Positions 11,310 through 22,075 of a stretch of DNA of 64,000 bases are shown piece after piece. Position 1 is the stretch's first letter. Every line of letters begins with the position of its first letter. Both the position numbers and the translations under genes were made by a program. The notes beneath the pieces were generated by a model. The model had not been told where the DNA came from and did not search any database. It saw nothing but the letters and a program-made list of their open reading frames with translations. Origin of the DNA: Cliona cf. orientalis (taxonomy: Eukaryota > Porifera > Demospongiae > Clionaida > Clionaidae); assembly GCA_963930775.1 (NCBI GenBank), contig OZ005705.1, forward strand, positions 1,364,001 to 1,428,000, read 5' to 3'.

Positions 11310-14300
11310 ATGGCCTACAGCAGAGCAGGTGGGTTTAATTAAATGAGTGAGGTAGTGCGTGCAATTGCTAACGTGTGTGTGTTGGTTTAGTTCCGTGGCT
11401 TCTTGTACCCTCTTAGCACTCATTAACTGGCCTGCCACTAAACAATCGAGCTAGGGGGTACTCATAATTTGCTGGGTGTCTTGTGTCCTTGTGTCTGGTT
11501 TGAGATAATACTTGCTGATGGGTGATCGGCACACAAATGATTGATCCACTTTAATAGAGATGTTGATCTCTTGTAGTAATGCTTGTGATACGATGGGTCA
11601 CACCTGTTTAGGAGTAGCAGCACAGATGAAGTATGGGGCACATTATATAGTGACCATCCCTTGGCAGGACACTTGAACACTCCTACCCAGAATTGGGATA
11701 ATTTCATGCATATTTATTTAATACGTAAAGCTGTACGATGATTGCAGTTTATATTAGACTAGTTGTATACTGTAGATCCCTAGGGTGTCCCAACAGAAAT
11801 GTTTCGTTCTTATCAGTGGACTTTTGCTCTTGTGCATACAGTGCTTAGCGTAATCCCAGTGCAAACACTCGCTCCATAGCATAACAATGTTTTACATTTG
11901 TGAGAAATTTGCTGAATAAGCTACGCTGTGCAAGTATGGGGGCGTTGATTGGAATTGTTGTTGTCAGAGTGTGCCTGGTGTCTATTTTCCTTCTCAAAAC
12001 AGTTGAAGTTGCCTGTTGGTATGACAGAGAGTCAAACACACCATGCAATCACCTCGTTGCTGTTGTACACTGGATATTATAATCAGCAAAAAATATCAGA
12101 TAAGTAGTGTCAGGAGTAGATAAGGGGATATTCCTGGTTAGGTGTAGTGTACACATGTTATAATAAGTGGCAGCTGCAATTTTCAGTATAAGTAATGTGG
12201 GGGAGGGCACATGCACTGTATATAATTGTGGAGCTCCAGAGCTTCTATTCAAAAGACGTGGTTTTGAAGGTAGTAGCTATAAGATTCTGTTTCATGACTT
12301 TATCAGCAGTACGTACATATTGCATACCATGCGGAGTATGTTATGTCCATGTTTGTCTGTACTCCTTATCCACACATCTACCAACCCCATAGGCCATGCA
12401 GTCCAGGTCAGTGGCCTGACTGTTGCTCAGCTGTTTGCTACTATATATGGTCAATGCTGGGCGGTATATATAAATAGCACAGTAGTTCATGTAGCTACAT
12501 GCATGTATATGGCATCTACGAGTGCATTTTGGTCTATCATAACAGTAGGACAATTGGTGGACGTAAAAGCTTTATAAACTGACTAAAGTGGTTTGCTAAG
12601 ATAGCCGTCAAACAACAGCTGTATGTATTAGTTGCATTACATGGAGCTCGTGTGGTACAGACTCACTTTTATGGTGGTTTTTCTCACTCTCTCTTCATGC
12701 AGCATGTTATGGCCATGCACACGTACACTTAGTCACTTACTCATAGACACCCCGATTACTCGCTGTACGGTAGCCGATATCAGACAAAGATTCAACACAC
12801 ACAACTAATCAACGGCATGATGATATAGCACCCACTGATTAAAAATTTATATTTCAACTCATGAAAATAGGCTAATTTGAAAACGCTATAATATAGGACA
12901 AATGCATGAATACTGTGGCGCTGTATGGTATTATGTGCACCAGTCAGTGTATTGTGGCGGTGATGTAAAGAACGACCAGCCATTCTCCTGTATTGTTGGG
13001 GAGTGTGTTGGGTTGTCATTGAACACTGGCTACAGTGGCTTTGTCACTGGTCACTCTAGACCCCCTTTTAGTCCACAATATACAATAATGTACATGTAGC
13101 AGCTTCCTATACATGTATAATTATGTATATATACACACTGTGGTGGTTGTGTCAGTACTTATTAGTGTATAGTGTGGTTATGTGTTGAGTGATTCAGTTT
13201 TCTCTCTCTCCCTCCCTCCCTTTCTCTCTGTCTCTCTCTTGCTTCCCCTCTCCCTCCCTTCTTCCCCCCCCCCCTCTCTCTTTCCTGTTTCTCCCCCTCT
13301 CCCTCCCTCCTTCCCTCTCTCTCTCTCTTTCCTGTTTCTCCCCCCCCCCCCCTCCCTCTCTCTTACACACTTATTAGCATTCGCTGATGGTAGCACTAGG
13401 GTGGAGTATGATCACATCTTTAAGGTCATTCTCATTGGTGACAATGGAGTTGGGAAATCAAGCTTCATCCGCAGGTAAGGTGCCCGTGTATGTGCATAAT
13501 GCAAGTACAACTTGTGTTCCATTTTGTGGTTAATATACCTGTGGTCCACTATTAATACCGCTGTAAATGGTAATAATTATGGCTGGTATTACATTGTTGT
13601 GGTGTCAGCAAATAGGTCAGGATTGATGCACATCACATGACCACTATGTAGCTAAAGGATGACAGTTTATAGAAGGTCATCTCCCAGATTTGATATTATA
13701 TATATAGCCAGGAGCCCTAGTAGTGCTAGCCAATACAGCCAGCAGTTGTATACTAGACCTCATGTTGAGCCATGGACTCTGTACTGAAGTCTGCCTATAT
13801 GGTAGCTGTGTAGCCAAGAACGTGATTGGTAAAGGGTCATTAACTTGTTGTGTGCATACCCCACATTATACATTTGCTGGGTTAGAATTTTACCGACGTT
13901 CATCTCAGAATGGCTCTAGATCATGCTGAATTTTTTTGTCGTAGATTTACAACATAATTATCTTCATAACCACGTGCATAAATCTACCGCCTAGACATTA
14001 ATGATGCTGTATTACTCTATAGATTTTGTGAAGGTAACTTTGTTGGTGAGATGGAGAGCACTATCGGAGTGGACTTCTACCTCAGCGAGATTGACGTCGA
14101 CGGCAAAAAGATAAAGGTTCTATATAACTCATGCTATAGCAACAAGATTAACAGCTAACACTGATGACTTTTTGTGTTGGTTTGTATGCTTGTAGGTTAA
14201 GATTTGGGACACAGCGGGGTCAGAGAAGTACATGTCCATATCAGCGGTGTACTACCGGAAGGCGGATGGGGTAATCCTCGTGTTTGACGTCACAAAACCA

Positions 14301-14823
14301 AGATCGTTCACGAACATCGAGACTATCTGGATGAATGCAGTAGAAGAACCAGATAGGTAAAATAGTTTGAAGGGCTGAGATATTTAATAATAACCCATAA
14401 ATATTGGGTTTTTAATTTCCAGTGGTTGTCCAGAGGCAGTGAAGTTATTAGTGGGGAATAAGTGCGACCTCCCGGCTGAAGTCGACCTCCAACAGGCAAA
14501 AGTATGCTATAATAGCAAACATCATTGATTTTATACTTAAATTTATCGATGTCTATAACGTATAAGGTTGACTGAAAATAATATTATTGCAGAGATATGC
14601 TGATCTGCACGATATGGAGTTCGTAGAAGCAAGTGCAAAGAAGAACACGAACATACAAGAGGCGTTTGCCAAGCTAGCCAAGGAGATTTGCGAGGTCAAA
14701 GCGCAGCAACAACCAACAACCATTACTCCGCACGAAGCAGATCTAACTCCTAGCTTCACCCTCGGACAAAATACCATACCACTCCACGATGACGATCAGC
14801 AAGGAAGCTCATGTAGCTGCTAG
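11310..14823 (+). CDS. Rab-like small GTPase with Ser at the catalytic Gln position
   Basis: Six exons in frame: 11310-11328, 13378-13474, 14023-14116, 14196-14356, 14423-14501, 14593-14823; 226 aa. Rab proteins are GTP-switched regulators of vesicle traffic. G-boxes are clear: GDNGVGKS (27-34), Thr in STIGVDF (52), WDTAGSEKY (75-83), NKCD, and SAK. The C-terminus is SCSC, a CxC geranylgeranylation signal. The RabF-like stretch TIGVDF and the residues after switch II (YYRKADGVILVFDVT) place it with Rabs, perhaps nearest RASEF/Rab44-type. Residue 79 is Ser where most Rabs have the catalytic Gln. Rab24 also has Ser there, but this protein keeps a normal NKxD box, so I do not call it Rab24. Intron 1 is 2.05 kb and ends in a long CT tract. 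Confidence 0.9.
11329..13377 (+). other. Intron 1 of the Rab-like gene
   Basis: This 2.05-kb intron has no convincing exon. Small open frames on both strands show no recognisable protein. Its last ~180 bases (13199-13370) are almost pure pyrimidine and lead straight into the acceptor at 13377, so the tract probably doubles as the splice-site polypyrimidine tract. Confidence 0.7.
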
Positions 14824-15355
14824 CGCTGATCGATTTTTTTGTCCCTCTAATCAATCAGTTTGTATTAATCAATATAATTATTATGAGCACACTATAATTA
14901 TATTATTATATATTACTTATTGTATTAATAATTTTGTAACTCGGTGTCAGTCAATGTTCTCGTACTTTAATTTGTACATGTACTCATTTATGTAATTATT
15001 ACGTAATTGATAATAATAATGGTGTCATTACACCGTACCATCATCAACTGACTCTGCGTGAGTGATAAAGAGAACTGAAAATATTACTGATGATTAATAA
15101 GTTATCATAACTGTCAAGAGTGCCAAGCACACAACCTAGTTTTTACTAGATCTAGAGCTACAATGATAACAATAATTAAATATTATAGGTACTGTAATTG
15201 CTGGGGCAGGCCCTCAAACCAATTAATAATAAGTACATGCATGACTAATATGCCTGCATGTGATCTGCTGCCATTATGTTATATATATAGACCCAGTCAC
15301 CCTCTTCGTGATTAAAAGAGAGCCAGAACTGGCATTTACACTGCGCAGTACAACA
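14824..15355. other. Spacer after the Rab-like gene
   Basis: AT-rich sequence that should include the Rab-like 3' UTR and the promoter/5' UTR of the first receptor-like gene. A tatatata stretch at about 15282 lies some 70 bases upstream of the ATG at 15356 and could act as a TATA-like element. Nothing else seen. Confidence 0.4.
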
Positions 15356-17157
15356 ATGTGTCAACTAATACTACTACTGGTGATGTTAGGCAGCTGTCTG
15401 TCTGCTTGCAGTGGTGAGGCAGGACGTGTGCACAGTAGCCATGTACCATGGTCAAGCAATCTCGAAGATCTGCCAGCAAAAGAATCGTGGGTGAAACTGT
15501 ACAGAAAGTTAGAGAACACTCTGTTGAACAGTCCAGAATTACTAGACAATCTTCGAGAGAAATTCTTTCCATCGCGGAGTCGCTACCGAGCCAAAGATCC
15601 TGCCAGCATTGATGGTATTCAGGTGGATTTATTACCGACATGTGTTACGTTCAGTTTTGGAATGGACGACTTTCACGGAAATAATATAAGTTTAAACGGC
15701 TCAACTTCCAAGTGCATGAATTTCAGATGGACCAACTCAAGATTGTTGAACATAATGCCAGCAGACCAGCTGAGTGCACTAGATCCCTTCTGGACGAAAA
15801 TACTTTACTCTGGTATTGTTTCATCACGAATCAATGGACAACCAATAGTGATCACCCTAGACGTTGATATCGATACACATTACTACATGACTCTAACTGA
15901 AGAAGACATTGTAATCTCCATGGCAATTCTCTTAAGTTGGGTAAGTAATAGATAAAAAAGTGGCTGGTCCGTAGTCCCAGTATGCATACATGCATAGATT
16001 GCCCTATGGTCCCAGCAACCCATAATGTACAATGGTCACCGATGCCTATAAGGCCCCAAATCACTGGCTGCATGACATTGTAATTGAGAGGTGCATGGTT
16101 GTGGTTTGTGGGGATAATGTAGGGAGCTTTAGCTTGAACTAAGGAGCTGTAATACAAGGTTTGACTGTATACCCTTTTACAGAGCAAAAATTTGGCCTTG
16201 GACAGGACTGGAGAGCACTGGAGTCAGGAGAACCAAGGATATGTGGTACCCTGGTACGACTACTACACAACTGATAATCACTATCAGGAAGACTCTCTAA
16301 CACTCAAACGCATTATTTTCTACCTAAATTTCTTCTTTGTAGCAATGAATGCATTTATCGTCATAGTCTTGGCTCGATACAGCACCAAGATACTCTCAAC
16401 CATTGGTCAACTCTGTGCTACTCCAAGCTTCACATCAAGCATTCACAAAGGTGCATTATGTACGGCTACACTATTAGTGATACTGTATCTCACTACAGTA
16501 TTCGTTTACGACTGCGTAAGTGGTGACTTTCAGCTTCACAATACTAATCCCATCTTCCGTTACAAGATCAAAGCTTGCATAGCTAGTCTCTGTATTCGGA
16601 TGGGTATTCTCATAATCGCTGGCATAGTACATGCTGGAGTTGCAGTGCACACCACTCTGATAGCCCATCGCCAGTCTGGGAAAGTTTTTAAGTACCAGTT
16701 CCTTGACACAATAGTTTTATGGGGTACTTTTATGTTTTGTCAGCTATGGATTGGAGTATTTTCAATTCCAATAGTGACATTTCTTGCAATATCACCGACC
16801 ATTACACTGTTCCACCTTTGCATGGCTGTGCTGATCTACATCCACCTCACGGCACCCATTGCCTACATGATACACTTCTTCAACAACAGGAACCGTATGG
16901 GACTCAAGTGCATACGGGTCACACTTTTTTACACCGCATACTATCTGGCGACATCGGCAGTGACCATCAGTGCATCAGTGATCTATTGTGAGATAATGGT
17001 AAGGGGCGCAGTCCCTCATGGGGCCCAGGGCTTCTTCCTCTCCTTCATTCCCCCACTAATACTCTCAATGATGCTTTGGCTCATCAAAACTAAGCTTTTT
17101 ACAAACAAGAAAGTCCCTTACACAAGTATAGGACAAAAAATAACCTACATGGTGTGA
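15356..17157 (+). CDS. Receptor-like protein A: signal peptide, novel ectodomain, seven predicted TM helices
   Basis: Family not recognised. Two exons, 15356-15940 and 16183-17157, phase-0 join, 519 aa. I chose the ATG at 15356 because it opens directly into a signal peptide (MCQLILLLVMLGSCLSACSG); an upstream in-frame ATG at 15260 would place 32 odd residues before it. Exon 1 is the ectodomain, with N-glycosylation sites NNIS and NGST and family motifs DGIQV, CVTF, NFRWTNSRLLN and ILYSGIV. Exon 2 starts near the membrane (ENQGYVVPWYDYY) and holds seven hydrophobic segments, among them FFVAMNAFIVIVLA, LCTATLLVILYLTTVFVY, FCQLWIGVFSIP and FFLSFIPPLILSMMLWLI. The tail is short. It is the most divergent of three tandem copies. 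Receptor function is inferred only from topology. Confidence 0.85.
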
Positions 17158-17992
17158 ACTGTGAAGAAGTTAGTTGCACTATTATGAACAATGTGTATAA
17201 TGAAAAACTAGAATATAGCTTATACTATAATATTATGACAACATTATTAAGTACTTTGTATGTATACTTGCCATCTGAGAACAAGTTGAAGATGTAAGGA
17301 TGTCTTTCACTAAACTGGTGTAGTGAGCTCCAGGAATCCAACCTGTAGGTGTGGAGCAGGGGTGTACATGTAGTACACATAAATTTACATTCGAGCTGTT
17401 AATAATATTATATGTCTTACCATGCAATTAATTATTCTAACTTGTAGTGCATGATATTATTGCTGGGAATGTAGCTATGGACATTGCACACTGTATAATA
17501 TGTATTCGAATAAATACAGTATTCCAGGGCCAGTTTGTGTGAAATTGATGCCACATACTCGGACGTGACTGTTTTTGCAAAGAAACAGCCATTAATAGTT
17601 GTGGGCTGATCAGGTATGCAATGCTTATAACACAACAACTCCAATTTCCATCAACAAAAAGTGAAAATAAATACAAAACTTCCAAGTTTGAGGTTCCCAT
17701 GCAGAATCAATATGCATCATCATAATAGTACTTACTACTTAGGAGAGCTACATATAGTAGACCTTGTATACAAGACGTTGTTGCTAAAGCACGCAGGGAC
17801 TACATAAATCAATTTGGGATTTTTCTTTTTCAGTACTTGTTTTGAAATTGGAACATCACCGGGTCCCATGCTATAGACCATTCTAGAAGCGGCTACATAT
17901 ATACATACAGCTACACTGGGCACGCATATAAACAGCTGCAACAGAACCAATGAAGTATTGTAACACTCCGACACAACAGACTAGACGCAGCA
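17158..17992. other. Spacer between receptor-like genes A and B
   Basis: About 830 bases without a supported exon. A catataaaca stretch near 17926 lies about 65 bases upstream of the gene B ATG and may be a TATA-like element. No tRNA or repeat recognised. Confidence 0.4.
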
Positions 17993-19661
17993 ATGAGGAT
18001 CTTAATACTTGCAGTTGCAAACTCCATTCTCCTACTAATGCTTTCAAAGCCAACGAGCCAAGAAATTGAATGCTCGGAAACACTCTCGGACTATACTGCC
18101 CACAAGCTGATCAAAGATGCCATTGTACTCGATCCCGAGCAGCTGTTTAAGATGAGAAATGCTTTCTTCCCGACCAATAATGATCGCTACTGGCAGGTGG
18201 ATGGGGTACAGGTCCTTCCAATAAGTGTCTGCGTATCAATGGCAAACTCAACCTCACACTTGGAGCACAAAGAAGAGGAAGATATCAATGATCTAGAAGA
18301 GACCAGAAGGTGCTGGTCTTTTCATTGGACAAACTCGCGCTTGTTTAACCTCATATCTGGGGAAATTCTGCTTGCCATGGACATTGTGACAACGAAGTAC
18401 ATATATCCTGGAATACTAGGCACTGCAAATTTGCAACTTGATTTGAAAATCAACCAGAACACAAGCATGCTAGGATGTCTGTTGATTTCTGAAAGGATGG
18501 AGAGGGCTGTAACAAATCTTCTAACTTGGGTATGCTCTTGTATATTGTCAACTGTATAATTATTTATACAATGTGTGTCTTTTTCTTTTACAATAGGCGA
18601 AGCTTTATGCAATGGAGAATTCACTACCCCCAACAAAATGGGAGTCGAGCTACCAAGGCTACGTAGCCAAGAGCTACACTTATTTCAGCACAGACTCCTA
18701 TTCCAACAATCTATCTAGAAATAGGTGGAAAATCCGACTGACTGAGAATCTTCTTTGGGCCACATTCATAGTCATCAATCTTCTCATTCCCATTCTCTTC
18801 ATAAGCAAAGGAAAGCAGTTGGTAACCTGTGACGTCAACCACCACTTTCCTTACAGAGCAGCGGCCACAATAATAACCACCTTCAATTTTCTCTACTCAC
18901 TAGTGACACTCGGTACGCTTTTTAGCCCTACCAAAAAAGGATATCCAAGTGTTCTTGATTGCTTCATTGCAGAAAATAGGCATCGTTGCATCATTCCCAA
19001 AGAGGCAATCTTTTACGATGTCTCCATAGGAATTCTTGTCACCAAAGTAACAATTCTTCCCGTTGCAGTATTGATCGAACTGATTGTAGCAATATACTAC
19101 GTCAGAAAGAGGAGGGTGTCTAGTACATGTAGGTCGGAGTTTCTAGGTGTTCAAACAATAAAAAATGTTGGTTGCTTTATCATGAGAGTTTTCACGCTAT
19201 GGCAAATACTAATCTTCATACAGATAATGATAGGATCTGTGAGCATCCCCTTTCTCATACTGTTGCTCGTAAGCCCGGCTCAGTCTATCTTGCTAAGTGT
19301 TGAACTGATCGCATTCATAATCTCAATCTCAGGTTGTCTTCTTGGCATACCATTACCATCAAGCTGTAAATTTAATGTCTATTCCTGCACGAAGCTGTGG
19401 TTTTCGTACGTCGAAAATCTTCTCGTAATGGCTGTCATATTCCTTGCCTCAACCACTTACTGCCTAATCGTTAAAGAAGGAATAAGTATGGGTAGTGTCA
19501 AGGTGTACGTTTTGTCACTGGCTCCTACCATCCCAATTTCCATCTTCATCTGGATGATCCAAGAAAGAATTCGCAGTAAGAGGGGCAAGAGAAGTAACAG
19601 ACAGCTAACTACAGTATTGCTACAGAGGAAGGAAAGCTTTTCCATGGATGAAGAGATATAG
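17993..19661 (+). CDS. Receptor-like protein B: signal peptide, novel ectodomain, seven predicted TM helices
   Basis: Paralogue of the flanking genes A and C; no known family recognised. Exons 17993-18529 and 18597-19661 join in phase 0 at the same position as in A and C (after a Leu-x-Trp); 533 aa. It has a signal peptide (MRILILAVANSILLLMLS) and an ectodomain with RYWQVDGVQV, SVCVSM, SFHWTNSRLFNLIS and YIYPGILG. Near the membrane are AKLYAMEN and SSYQGYVAKSY. Seven hydrophobic helices follow, including LLWATFIVINLLIPILFI, ILPVAVLIELIVAIYYV and LILLLVSPAQSILLSV. Basic loops (RKRR after helix 3, RSKRGKR after helix 7) fit an N-out, C-in arrangement. The cytoplasmic tail ends with LLQRKESFSMDEEI, shared with C. 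Role unknown; topology is GPCR-like but no DRY or NPxxY motif is seen. Confidence 0.87.
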
Positions 19662-20198
19662 TACAGTGGATTTGTCAACTAGTTCAGAAGATGATGTATA
19701 ATAGGAAGTGTAGTAAAATTTGGTATCACAACTGTTACAGCTGTTAGGAATTGAAATAGCTTCATTTCTATAAACTATTCATTACACATAGTAAGTTCAT
19801 ATCAATCTTTTTAATAGCAATTAGCATTATCAATGTTTTATGTAGTGAGAAATTTGTAAAATGTAAGATTTATTAATTCTTGTTATATTATTACTGCTTA
19901 TGGTCAGAAACAGCTCGTGTCCATATTAATTAGAATCTGATGGAAAGTTTCAACAACAATGCATATTTGCATAGTGCCTCATTGTATACACATAAAAAGT
20001 GAGGGTAAATCATTAGCTTTTGAAAATCCCCATATCATTAGCAAAAATAACCATTATGCTTACATAAAATAGCAAAAAAAACCTATGGTACTCCCCAAAC
20101 AGTAATATCACACTGCATGTTATTCATGTACGTAATACTGTATACGCAAGGAGTCAAGTGCAGCTACTGTTAGCGAATAATTCCTCTTTATCAGAAAG
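19662..20198. other. Spacer between receptor-like genes B and C
   Basis: About 540 bases, AT-rich, without a supported exon. It presumably holds the 3' end of B and the promoter of C. No distinct motif found. Confidence 0.4.
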
Positions 20199-21956
20199 AT
20201 GAAGCAACTGGTGACACTTTTTATTCTTTTGGTACGATTACTAGTGCAGCCAGCCAATGCTATATACAGTGACTCTATCTACTTCACCTATAACCAGATA
20301 GAAAATGCGGTTCTTAGCGACCCAAAGCTGGTCTTTAAGTTGAGAGAAGCGTTCCACCCAGTAATCACCGAGCGACGTTGGCAAGTAGACGGCGTCCAAG
20401 TTGTATCCATTAAGCTGTGTGTCAACTTCAATCCTGCACATGAGGCAGACATATGCGGAACCAACGAAATACTCAGTCCCAACACCAAATACTGCAAGTG
20501 GTTTCAATGGACAAACTCGTACCTTTTTAATCTAATATCCCCCGAGCTGCTACTAATAATGGATCCTGTATTCTATTCAGTTATCTATTCAGGGATAGTA
20601 AGATCAGTGCACAATTCAGTATATCTGACTGACATTGAAGTCAACTCAAGCTGCATACCATCGTTCGATGATTTTCTATCAGCATCAGCACTATTTCTTA
20701 GCTGGGTAATAACCTAGAAATCCAATCTATTGCAACACATACACTGTATACATGAATGACTTGGCTTATATCCCAGCTGCATTACATTTAATAATTCTCT
20801 TATATACTCTATGCCTTCATTATTCCTCCCCCCCCCCCCTCTCTCCCTCTCTCCTTCCCTCCCTCCTTACTCTCTGTAGAGTAAGCTCTATGCTATTGAG
20901 AACTCAGGAAAGCCGACGAGATGGGACCCCAAGTACCAAGGCTACATTGCAAAATGGTACACATACTATGAAGCTGATCCACAGTTTCGAGGATTAACGA
21001 AACACCATCAAATACTGTATACACAGTTGGGGCTATGGGTAAGTTTTGTGCTTCTTAACATTCTGATTCCAGTTGCCTTCATCAAAAGAGGAGGATGGAT
21101 ATATCAACTTATATCTACGTCGAGGAGTAAATACATACTCAGTCGGATATTTCCTGCTATGCCCATATTCACTGCTATATATTTCGGTGTGATGATTGGC
21201 TCCCATATTAAACACCAACTGCAATCACACCCGATAATTCATAATTGTCACAATATACGAAACTATTCAGACGCAGAAATGCTACCAGTGATATTTTGCC
21301 GTGGCATACTAGGCATGCTGATCACCAAGGTTATCTTCCTACCTGCAGCAATACTGACAGAACTAATCACTGCAGTAGTATATATTATCACAAGAATGAC
21401 ATCACTACGCTCCAGAAGTTGTTGTACCAATATCGGACAAGTGCTTGTACTTTGGCAGCTTTTTGTCCTTGTGCAGCTTATACTCGGTCTCATCACCATT
21501 CCCCTACTAATCATGATACTCATCAGTCCAGCCCAGAGCATACTGGTTGCAGGAGTAACCTGCACACCATTTCTTCTGTTTGCTTGCCTCTTGATTCTGA
21601 CACCATGCACCAAATCTTGCAAATCCACACTCAAACTTCACTGGAGTACACTGCTGGAGAACACGGTTGCTGCCTGTCTTATCACTGTTGCCTTCCTGAC
21701 TTACTACAGTATCGTTAGCTATGGAGCAAGCATGAACAGCATTAAAGGCTACATCCTCTCACTGATTCCAACAGTGCCCATTTCAATATTTGTGTGGATG
21801 CTCAAAAGAAAATTTACTAGCAAAAATGCCAAGCATAATACTAGGACCAGAGAAAGAAAGATGAAGGGTACGCTTCAACAGAGAAGAGCAAGCTTGTCAA
21901 CAGAAGAGGAGATGGTTTTCATGAGCGATACCTCAGCAGATGATGCAAGTGACTAA
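20199..21956 (+). CDS. Receptor-like protein C: signal peptide, novel ectodomain, seven predicted TM helices
   Basis: Third tandem paralogue. Exons 20199-20705 and 20880-21956, phase-0 join after LSW, 527 aa. Signal peptide MKQLVTLFILLVRLLVQPANA. The ectodomain has RRWQVDGVQV, KLCVNF, WFQWTNSYLFNLIS, IYSGIVRS and an NSS glycosylation site. Exon 2 begins SKLYAIEN, then PKYQGYIAKWYTYY, then seven helices (e.g. LWVSFVLLNILIPVAFI, VIFLPAAILTELITAVVYI, LILGLITIPLLIMILISPAQ). The tail is the longest and ends TLQQRRASLSTEEEMVF then DTSADDASD, a basic-Ser-acidic pattern shared with B. The intron ends in a CT tract (20827-20876) just before the acceptor. B and C are closer to each other than to A. Confidence 0.87.
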
Positions 21957-22075
21957 CCCGAACAAGAATTGTACACTATACATGCAAAAACACATTCATT
22001 CATTAACCATGCAAGTAGTATACAAATGAGTGTCCGGAACAGTAGATAGATAGCATTATAGTTGTAGCTGGAGTC

